A stretch of DNA of 7,720 bases from an uncultured Azospirillum sp. (GTDB taxonomy: Bacteria > Pseudomonadota > Alphaproteobacteria > RF32 > CAG-239), in the NCBI GenBank assembly GCA_902489675.1, contig CABUAP010000058.1, positions 1 to 7,720 on the forward strand, written 5' to 3'. Numbering within the stretch: position 1 is the stretch's first letter; each line of letters begins with the position of its first letter. The notes below the pieces were generated by a model. That model was given only the letters and a program-made list of their open reading frames with translations. It ran no database searches and was not told where the DNA came from. Below are positions 1-5,543 of the stretch, piece by piece. The position numbers and the translations under genes were made by a program.

Positions 1-17
1 CCCGCCGATAAGGCGGG
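1..17 (-). terminator. Candidate terminator hairpin after the 865-aa gene (partial, at the window edge)
   Basis: CCCGCC and GGCGGG form a perfect 6-bp GC stem around a 5-nt loop, starting 17 nt beyond the stop codon of the 865-aa gene. On the minus strand any U-tract would lie to the left of base 1, outside the window, so it cannot be confirmed as an intrinsic terminator. On the plus strand no T-run follows the stem, which favours the minus-strand reading. Confidence 0.6.
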
Positions 18-34
18 CTCAATATAATGCCAAA

Positions 35-2632
35 TCAATTTTTGCCTTCATTGGCTTTTTGTATTTCTCTCCACATACTATCGCTCATCCTCTTCTCTCT
101 GCGACTAAGATTTTGAGCTTCCGGCGAGTTTTCATTCAGATTTTGTGCGGTTGTTGCCCCTTCAATGCCAGGACGATCTCCGGACTGAGTAGTGGCACCG
201 ACAATGATTTTCTGTTTTTCAACCGGCGGCGCGGCACGGGTAACGACAACTTCATCACCGTTTCCTTTACCGCCATCTTCCAATTCCAGACGAATATCGG
301 AACCGCTGTTTTCTTCCTCAATAATTTTTGTCGGAAGCGGATCAGCTTTTTTCATCGGTTCAACCACAACTTTTCTTTCTTCGCCGCCTTTAACTTCTTC
401 GTACATAACCCGTTTGTCTTCGGGACAGTTGGTTCCTTCACCGATTACACGAATGCGACGGGTCATCGTCAGCGTGCCGTCTTCATCAACCGGCAATCCC
501 CGATAACCGGCACCGGCTACGGCAAAGAATTTATCCGCATCCATACGGCCATCGGCACGGCCGGCCTCGTTTAAGGTACAAATATCCAGCGTTTTGCGGG
601 CAGTTTCCATTTCTTCGGCGGTCAGTTTGTCGCCGCAACCCAACAAATGGTACAGATCTTCTAGTTGTTTGCCGAGCGAACCGGTACCGATGGTACCGAA
701 TTCTCCGTTTTTAACCGAGGTGATCGCCGCCAAACGGGAGAATTTGAACAGAACCTGTTCTGCCGTCATCGGATTTTTGCTGTCAATACTCAACTCCGCT
801 GCATAATGCGCTGCGTGGGAATAGAAACGATCCATACCGGCGCCGTCATTGGTATCGAGCTTATCATACCAGCTCTTAAGCGTTTCGAACTGGCGGCGGC
901 TGATACCCATATCCTGATTCCACTGATCCGGGAAATCTTTCATTTCAAATGCGTTTTCAACCGTATTTTCTTCCTTAACCTCTACCTCGGTATGTTGTTC
1001 ATTCGGAACGACTTCCTGATTTTCGTCTTTTTCAACTTTCGGTTTCACAACCGTTGTCGTATCGCTCTTCTGTTCAATGACATCATCATGCTGCTCACCC
1101 GGCATATCCAAGCCGTGTTTCTTTGGTTCGCCGGCATGAGCATCTCCGCAAGCCTCGACTACCATCATGGTAACGGCAGCACCGACGGCAGACATCCCCA
1201 AGCTTTTCCATTCCTTTTTGCGTGCTTCGGCATCTTTGGCCGTTGCTACGCCGACAATATTGCTGGCAATCGAACCGGTCATAGTCAAACCGCGGCGCAA
1301 CATCCGTTGGGCAGCCATCTGTTTAGCCACTTCTGCAGCCGTCTGGGTGGCCACATCGGCACCGACAGAAGCCGCCGTACTGGCAATACCCCAGCTGACA
1401 GCCGCCGCACCGACAGAGAAGGCGGCTTTGGTCAAAAATTTGCCGTTTGTATAAATCTCTTTATAGCTTTTGTTCGGCTGTTCTTTTTTCTGTTTATATG
1501 CTTCATAAATAACCCGGCGGCCGATGGTATAAGCAGCATAGGCAGCACCGCCGATTACGGCAGCGGAACCGCCGCTGGCAACCGTTGCGGCAAAGCCGGC
1601 GGCAGCAACCATATCGGCACCGATTTCATATCGGTTTTTATAAATATTTTTAGCAGCACTCAGGGCTATTTCGTATTTATTATCCCATACATGTTTGCAA
1701 CCTTCGTTAAAAGCGGCAACACCGTTGGATACTTTTTGATTGCAGTTTTCAAAAACTTTGTTGGCACCAGCTCTGGCTTTTTGCCACTGATTGCGCAATT
1801 CCTTGCCCTGATCTTTCAGTTTGGCAAAACCCTGATTGATCCGGTTGGAAATTTTCTTTACATTATTTTTGTATTCAATCAACCGATCTTCCGTCTGCGC
1901 GGCAACATTGGCGCAATAGCCGACGGCGCCTTCAACACTGACAGAAATTTTAGCGGCAGTCGATTTGCCGAGATTGGCAATCTTTTCTTTAATTTCTTTC
2001 GTCCGGGCAGAAAGCAGAATTTTGGCTTCTTCATCGGCTTTTTTCTTATCACCGGAATATTTTTGATTCATTTCGCGGTTGATCTTGGTGGTTTCCGCAA
2101 CCATAAAGCTTTGCAAAATTGCCAGATCGATTTTTTCATTCAGCGTAGCGGTATAAATCTTTTTTCTGGCTTCTTCATCGGCCGCATTCATAAATTTTTT
2201 GGCAACCGGCGATTCCGGACTGCTGGCACCACGCAATTCATTCTGAGTTTCCAACTTGGCAGCGGCAACAATCTGCGCAATCATTTTATCGCGCTCTTTG
2301 CCTTCAACAACTTTAGTAGTTGTTTTGCCCTTTTCCTCCGCGGTTTGATACAGCTCCACTTTGTCCAAGCGGGCGCGCACATCGGAATAATCCTGATTCT
2401 TATCATCAAGAGGATTGGTGGCAGCATTTAAATCCTCTACCGCTTTAGCGGCAGTGGCCAAACCGGTATAAAGCTGCATATCCAATTTCACTTTCGTTTC
2501 AATGTGCTGCAGCAGCTTATCGAACTCGGCCCCATATTCCTTTTGGCCGTTCAGAGCATCATAGAGCGCATCGGCGTCGGAAAAATCGCCGTTTCTGATC
2601 ATTTCTGCTGCTTGTTTAGCATTCATTGCCAT
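35..2632 (-). CDS. Uncharacterised 865-aa protein with Gly/Ala-rich hydrophobic segments
   Basis: I do not recognise a family. An ATG at 2656 is possible, but AGGAG lies 7 nt before the ATG at 2632 (MAMNAKQ...), which fixes the start and gives 865 aa. Residues 1-330 are charged and largely helical, rich in Lys, Glu, Ala and Gln, with no signal peptide. Three Gly/Ala-rich hydrophobic stretches follow at about 337-372, 398-432 and 478-496; they could insert into or pack against a membrane, though they are less hydrophobic than ordinary transmembrane helices. An acidic Glu/Val/Thr/Lys-rich linker at about 497-567 looks disordered. A more ordered C-terminal region at about 567-732 contains several Cys (about 666, 685, 736). 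A low-complexity segment and a basic tail (SRREKRMSDSMWREIQKA) end the protein. The layout would fit a surface, secreted or effector protein, or a cytoplasmic scaffold; this is inference only. It has its own probable promoter, downstream of the 429-aa gene. Confidence 0.85.
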   Translation of the reverse strand: MAMNAKQAAEMIRNGDFSDADALYDALNGQKEYGAEFDKLLQHIETKVKLDMQLYTGLATAAKAVEDLNAATNPLDDKNQDYSDVRARLDKVELYQTAEEKGKTTTKVVEGKERDKMIAQIVAAAKLETQNELRGASSPESPVAKKFMNAADEEARKKIYTATLNEKIDLAILQSFMVAETTKINREMNQKYSGDKKKADEEAKILLSARTKEIKEKIANLGKSTAAKISVSVEGAVGYCANVAAQTEDRLIEYKNNVKKISNRINQGFAKLKDQGKELRNQWQKARAGANKVFENCNQKVSNGVAAFNEGCKHVWDNKYEIALSAAKNIYKNRYEIGADMVAAAGFAATVASGGSAAVIGGAAYAAYTIGRRVIYEAYKQKKEQPNKSYKEIYTNGKFLTKAAFSVGAAAVSWGIASTAASVGADVATQTAAEVAKQMAAQRMLRRGLTMTGSIASNIVGVATAKDAEARKKEWKSLGMSAVGAAVTMMVVEACGDAHAGEPKKHGLDMPGEQHDDVIEQKSDTTTVVKPKVEKDENQEVVPNEQHTEVEVKEENTVENAFEMKDFPDQWNQDMGISRRQFETLKSWYDKLDTNDGAGMDRFYSHAAHYAAELSIDSKNPMTAEQVLFKFSRLAAITSVKNGEFGTIGTGSLGKQLEDLYHLLGCGDKLTAEEMETARKTLDICTLNEAGRADGRMDADKFFAVAGAGYRGLPVDEDGTLTMTRRIRVIGEGTNCPEDKRVMYEEVKGGEERKVVVEPMKKADPLPTKIIEEENSGSDIRLELEDGGKGNGDEVVVTRAAPPVEKQKIIVGATTQSGDRPGIEGATTAQNLNENSPEAQNLSRREKRMSDSMWREIQKANEGKN

Positions 2633-2637
2633 GAGTT

Positions 2638-2644
2638 TTCTCCT
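2638..2644 (-). promoter_or_regulatory. Ribosome binding site that decides the start of the 865-aa gene
   Basis: On the minus strand AGGAG stands 7 nt before the ATG at 2632. This supports that start over the in-frame ATG at 2656, eight codons upstream, which has only an AT-rich leader before it. Confidence 0.75.
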
Positions 2645-2668
2645 CAAAATTGCCATTTTTTGTCATAT

Positions 2669-2705
2669 TTGCCTGCAATATACCATAAAAGGCATATGCA
2701 GGCAA
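2669..2705. repeat. Inverted repeat overlapping the promoter of the 865-aa gene
   Basis: TTGCCTGCA (2669-2677) and TGCAGGCAA (2697-2705) are perfect 9-bp inverted arms. Inner bases TATACC and GGCATA extend the pairing, with one bulged A and one pair that is G-U in minus-strand RNA, leaving a 6-nt loop. The arms cover the proposed -35 hexamer and the region around the transcription start. It may be an operator, or a hairpin in read-through RNA from the upstream gene. No U-tract follows it on the minus strand, so it is not a classical terminator in that direction. Confidence 0.65.
2677..2705 (-). promoter_or_regulatory. Probable promoter of the 865-aa gene
   Basis: On the minus strand TTGCCT (2705-2700, 4 of 6 matches to the -35 consensus) is followed after 17 bp by TATATT (2682-2677, 5 of 6 matches to the -10 consensus). 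This predicts a start near 2670 and a leader of about 38 nt. A perfect TTGACA lies just upstream (2719-2714), but the hexamer 17 bp after it (TATGCC) is poor, so it may be an alternative or a decoy -35. The gene-free spacer 2633-2767 is otherwise AT-rich. Confidence 0.5.
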
Positions 2706-2767
2706 GTATTTTTTGTCAAATTTTTGTGTTTTTTTACAAATTTTTAATAATCGGCATGATGAATTAT

Positions 2768-4057
2768 TTAATGAACCCTCTGACTGTGGCTCATCGTCAT
2801 ATCCCGAATATCCGGACTATATTTACGATCTTGCGGCTGAAGCTTGAGCACGGCATATTTAATATCTTCCTGTTCTTCCCGCGAACGTTCGCTCATTTTC
2901 TTCGGTTCAATGACTGTTTCCGTCACACTGCCGCCTTTACCGTCGTCTTTATTTTCCTTATGAACATTGAGGTTATAGCGTCCTAAGGCTTTTTCCAAAT
3001 CCGCCAATTTTTCCTTGCCGCCTTCGTCAAGCCCCCCTTTGGCAGCAGCAACAGAAAGCTTTGCATATTCTGCCAAAGTCAATTCGGCACTTTCCTTTGA
3101 ATCTTTTCCGATGATTGCCCCTGCCTTTTGCAAAGATGCGATTTTTTCGTCAAGAGCCGTTTTGTTGCTCATTTCCTTAAAATTGATATCCTTTGCCGGT
3201 GTGGCTGCCAATCTTTCCATCATATTATAACGCACTTTGGCACTGTCCGGACGGAAATAGCTATAATAATCATCTTGCAAAAACTCTTTTTTCTCTACAG
3301 GCTTGCTTGTATCCTCTTCCGTGTTTTCTTCTTTTTCTTCCTGTTTTTCTTCTTTTGGCTTAAAACTGTCATAGACTTCGCGATCTTCCGCGCTCAAGCC
3401 TTGCATTTCTATACCGCCTTTGGCACAGGCCTCGATCAACGCCGCTTTAAATTCCGGCGTCATGGTTGTACCGAGCTTGATCTCCTGATTGTTATCTTTT
3501 GCCAAGGCGACGATTTCTTTAAAATGGTCGGCATTAGGCTTTTCGCCTTCCGGGGTTTTAACCGACAATTTGTCTTTGTCGGTATAATGGACTTCGGTAC
3601 CGTTGGCAAATTTGCCTTTCAAACCGGCCGGGCGTTCGCCATTTTCGTCCGCTTCATTATCCCGAACCCATTCATTGCCGTTTTCCCGACCATATTTGGT
3701 CAAAGCCTCATCATATTTTTTAACCCAGTCGGGATCTTCTTTCTCAGTTGTGCGCGGTCCCTCGCCTTCCATCCCGTCGACTTCAATGGTACCATCACCG
3801 GATCCTGCCGATTCGCCGCCTTCTTGTCCATCCCCCGTTTGCTGAGAGCCCGGTTGATTGCCGTTCCCATCGCTTTCCAGACTTTTACGCTTTTCTTCCA
3901 GCTTTTCCAAATCTTCTTTGCTGATTTTGCCGTCTACAATTTTTATTTCCAGATCTGCAAACTTTTCCTCATCGTAATATTTGGGAAGTTCAACCCAATT
4001 TTTCTGTCCGGTAATCTCCTCTGCGGTGGGTTCCGTTTTGCTATCGTTTTCGCTCAT
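2768..4057 (-). CDS. Uncharacterised acidic 429-aa protein
   Basis: I do not recognise a family with confidence. The start at 4057 (MSENDSKTEP...) is chosen because a full AGGAGG lies 5 nt before it; a longer frame from 4138 has no comparable site. Residues 1-61 are acidic and helical, with a likely short coiled coil near 44-62. Residues 62-108 are a Gly/Glu/Asp/Ser linker. Residues 173-221 form a compact module (DHFKEIVALAKDNN, then EFKAALIEACAKGGIEM) whose pattern faintly recalls LPD7-type domains of mobile-element proteins. Residues 234-258 are a Glu/Lys-rich low-complexity run, and 258-429 are mostly charged helices. There is no signal peptide or membrane segment, so it is probably soluble, cytoplasmic or exported by a specialised route. 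Its start overlaps the end of the 131-aa gene by 17 nt, so the two are probably translationally coupled. Promoter elements for the 865-aa gene follow it. Confidence 0.85.
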   Translation of the reverse strand: MSENDSKTEPTAEEITGQKNWVELPKYYDEEKFADLEIKIVDGKISKEDLEKLEEKRKSLESDGNGNQPGSQQTGDGQEGGESAGSGDGTIEVDGMEGEGPRTTEKEDPDWVKKYDEALTKYGRENGNEWVRDNEADENGERPAGLKGKFANGTEVHYTDKDKLSVKTPEGEKPNADHFKEIVALAKDNNQEIKLGTTMTPEFKAALIEACAKGGIEMQGLSAEDREVYDSFKPKEEKQEEKEENTEEDTSKPVEKKEFLQDDYYSYFRPDSAKVRYNMMERLAATPAKDINFKEMSNKTALDEKIASLQKAGAIIGKDSKESAELTLAEYAKLSVAAAKGGLDEGGKEKLADLEKALGRYNLNVHKENKDDGKGGSVTETVIEPKKMSERSREEQEDIKYAVLKLQPQDRKYSPDIRDMTMSHSQRVH

Positions 4058-4436
4058 TTGTTCCTCCTGTGATGATATGCCCAAATATTTTTTTAAGGTT
4101 CCGGGGTTTAACATACAATTCCCGATAGATTGTGTCATTAAATTCTTCGTCTTTTAGCACGCCGTGCAGTTTTTGTTGCTTGAGTTCGGCAAACAGCGCA
4201 TCCTGAACTTTTTGCTGCCCTTTGGCGGTTGCGTTCAAAAACGGCGGGATCTTGCCGCTGCGCAGCGTTTCGCCGATTTTGGCGAAAGCATCGCCCTCAC
4301 CTTTTAACGAAGCCGCACGTTTCAAACTCAGCCCGACACCGGCCAGATAATTCTTGTATGCTTTTGAGTTTTTGATTTTCTCAATCACATCGACAAGTTT
4401 CTGACTTTCCTCATTATTTAAACTGATCGCAGCCAT
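4041..4436 (-). CDS. Uncharacterised basic 131-aa helical protein
   Basis: I do not recognise a family. The start at 4436 (MAAISLNNEE...) has AGAGG 7 nt upstream. The protein is Lys-rich and mainly helical: an N-terminal helix pair at about 8-45, a Gly/Pro break near 59-65 (RSGKIPPF), a Gln/Lys-rich helix at about 70-92, and a C-terminal basic segment ending TNERKR. It has no signal peptide, membrane segment or Cys residues. It is the first gene of the second block, and its final 17 nt overlap the start of the acidic 429-aa gene. A small basic protein made with a larger acidic one could be a partner or chaperone pair; that is inference from charge and coupling alone. Confidence 0.8.
   Translation of the reverse strand: MAAISLNNEESQKLVDVIEKIKNSKAYKNYLAGVGLSLKRAASLKGEGDAFAKIGETLRSGKIPPFLNATAKGQQKVQDALFAELKQQKLHGVLKDEEFNDTIYRELYVKPRNLKKIFGHIITGGTNERKR
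4062..4067 (-). promoter_or_regulatory. Consensus Shine-Dalgarno inside the end of the 131-aa gene
   Basis: AGGAGG lies 5 nt before the ATG at 4057 and within the last codons of the preceding gene. It fixes the start of the 429-aa protein and argues that the two overlapping frames are separate genes, not one frameshifted gene. Confidence 0.85.
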
Positions 4437-4456
4437 TTTGGCACCTCTGTTTTTTT

Positions 4457-4462
4457 ATTATA
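4457..4462 (-). promoter_or_regulatory. Probable -10 element of the 131-aa gene
   Basis: A perfect TATAAT at 4462-4457 on the minus strand would start transcription near 4450, leaving a leader of only about 14 nt that still contains the AGAGG ribosome site. No good -35 lies 16-18 bp upstream: that stretch is a T-run. A TGGACA (4497-4492) sits too far away, 28 bp from the -10. An A/T-rich near-palindrome (4477-4492) lies between and could act as a binding site or upstream element. Confidence 0.5.
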
Positions 4463-4527
4463 TCCAAAAGATAACACAAAAAAATATTTTTGTCCACTTT
4501 TTTTGTTGATAGTTATATGGATATTAT

Positions 4528-4558
4528 AAAAAAATGAGCTGCAAAAGCAACTCATTTT
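4528..4558 (-). terminator. Intrinsic terminator of the nrdD-nrdG operon
   Basis: On the minus strand AAAATGAG and CTCATTTT form an 8-bp stem, extended through a U-G pair and TGC/GCA to 12 pairs closing a UUUU loop. A run of seven T residues overlaps the end of the stem and continues past it. It begins 17 nt after the nrdG stop codon. It separates the ribonucleotide reductase operon from the three unknown genes, whose own promoter lies just beyond. Confidence 0.85.
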
Positions 4559-4575
4559 CAAAAGCTTGTGACAAA

Positions 4576-5280
4576 TCAGCGGCGAATATCAAAAACGCTG
4601 AAACGAGAGCGCAGCTTCTGCAACAATTCCTTATCAAGAAAAAACTGTTCGCAGTCGGCATCGGTCGAAGTTTTATCGCTTTCAACCGGCCGGTACTTTT
4701 GCAGAAAATACTTTTTAACGCCCCTTAACGCCAGTTCATCGGCAATCGCATAAATATCGGCAATTGTCAAAATCCGCGGATCGCAGGTCGTGCGACATTC
4801 AAAATCGACACCGCTTTCCGTCAAAAGTTTTAAGCTTTCCCTCACTTGATGCAGATGATCGGCCCCACCGACCGCCGTCCGATATTTCTCTTGGTCAAAC
4901 GGCGCTTTAATATCAAAACCGACCCAATCGATGAGCGGCAGTACTTGTGCCAAATGCTTCGGCCGATAGCCGCCGGTATGCAGCCCGATCAAAAAACCCA
5001 TGGCTTTGACTTCCTTAATCGCGTTTTCCAAGCCATTTTGCACCAGCGGTTCGCCGCCGGAAAAAACAACGCCGTCCAAAATGCCGCGCCGGGTTTGCAA
5101 AAATTCGATAAATTTTTCCCAGATAAAACCATCCGCCGCCTGCGTGTCCTGCAAAAAAGCGTTGTGGCAGAAAGGACACCGCCACGGGCAGCCCTGCATA
5201 AAAACGACGGCTGCTATTTTATCGGGAAAATCGACGGTGCTGAAAGTTTCAACACCGCCGATCTTAATTGGGTTTACCAT
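4576..5280 (-). CDS. nrdG: Anaerobic ribonucleotide reductase activating protein (radical SAM)
   Basis: This cytoplasmic enzyme uses S-adenosylmethionine and a [4Fe-4S] cluster to make the glycyl radical of class III ribonucleotide reductase. The radical-SAM motif CxxxCxxC is at residues 31-38 (CPWRCPFC), after an N-terminal strand typical of this family (GGVETFSTVDFPDK). The SAM-binding GGEP is at 75-78. Its 234 aa and motif layout match the longer NrdG type, not the short E. coli form. The ATG at 5280 is preferred: it begins 14 nt after the preceding stop and just before the conserved start of the family. An in-frame ATG at 5328 would add 16 residues (with two adjacent Cys) overlapping the upstream gene. 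It is the last gene of the operon, with a terminator right behind. Its substrate here is most likely the separate 69-aa glycyl-radical protein. Confidence 0.93.
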   Translation of the reverse strand: MVNPIKIGGVETFSTVDFPDKIAAVVFMQGCPWRCPFCHNAFLQDTQAADGFIWEKFIEFLQTRRGILDGVVFSGGEPLVQNGLENAIKEVKAMGFLIGLHTGGYRPKHLAQVLPLIDWVGFDIKAPFDQEKYRTAVGGADHLHQVRESLKLLTESGVDFECRTTCDPRILTIADIYAIADELALRGVKKYFLQKYRPVESDKTSTDADCEQFFLDKELLQKLRSRFSVFDIRR

Positions 5281-5294
5281 AGCCGCCAATAAAC

Positions 5295-5504
5295 TTATTC
5301 GGCAGCAATGTTGGTATAAGTTGCACAACCGCAGCCTTCAACCGCTTTGCCTTCGGTGAAATACTGTCTGGCGTAGAATTCCGACTTCTTGCCTTTGTTG
5401 AATTCGGATACCGGACGCAGATAGCCCATAACCCGGGTCCATACTTCGCAGGGCTGTCTTTCTTCGTCGCTCAGTTTTACGTCATTGATATTTACAACTG
5501 TCAT
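5295..5504 (-). CDS. nrdD: Separate glycyl-radical subunit of class III ribonucleotide reductase
   Basis: This 69-aa protein corresponds to the C-terminal glycyl-radical loop that closes ordinary NrdD proteins. The motif RQPCEVWTRVMGYLRPVSEFN (split here as RQPCEVWTRVMGY, residues 16-28, and LRPVSEFN, 29-36) then GKK and an ARQYF end matches that loop. Gly27 is the expected radical residue. The tail holds a CGC pair (Cys58, Cys60), and Cys19 precedes the motif. GGAG lies 7 nt before the ATG, so it is translated on its own. The gene sits between the large subunit, 39 nt upstream in the same reading frame, and nrdG, 14 nt downstream. The large protein lacks any such loop, so this one must supply the radical in trans, comparable in principle to YfiD repairing pyruvate formate-lyase. 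From memory, similar short ORFs beside NrdD are annotated in other genomes; I cannot check that here. Confidence 0.9.
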   Translation of the reverse strand: MTVVNINDVKLSDEERQPCEVWTRVMGYLRPVSEFNKGKKSEFYARQYFTEGKAVEGCGCATYTNIAAE

Positions 5505-5543
5505 TTCTCTTCTCCAAATTTAATTGTATCATAATGTTGATGT

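Larger units (their letters stand above)
2655..2718. repeat. 11-bp direct repeat bracketing the inverted repeat
   Basis: ATTTTTTGTCA occurs at 2655-2665 and again at 2708-2718, a 53-bp period, about five helical turns. The copies flank the inverted repeat on both sides. The T-run makes part of the match cheap in such AT-rich DNA, but the GTCA end is shared as well. Confidence 0.5.

Noticed and set aside
500..835. EF-hand calcium loops in the C-terminal region of the 865-aa protein (DTNDGAGMDRFY and ADGRMDADKF)
   Set aside because: Both resemble the loop only in part: the Glu at position 12 and several acidic ligands are missing in each.
665..2431. Long open frame on the plus strand opposite the 865-aa gene
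   Set aside because: Its product is Phe/Ile/Gly-rich, as expected for the mirror of a Lys/Glu/Ala-rich coding strand. No ribosome site or domain was seen, while the minus-strand gene has a clear start and terminator.
4041..4138. Frameshift at a run of seven A residues fusing the 131-aa and 429-aa frames
   Set aside because: The shift needed is +1 (or -2), which is not the usual slippery-site direction, and the 429-aa frame has its own AGGAGG and ATG. Two overlapping genes fit better.
4058..4138. Longer 456-aa version of the 429-aa protein starting at 4138
   Set aside because: The extra residues lie in the coding end of the 131-aa gene and have no ribosome site as good as the AGGAGG before 4057.
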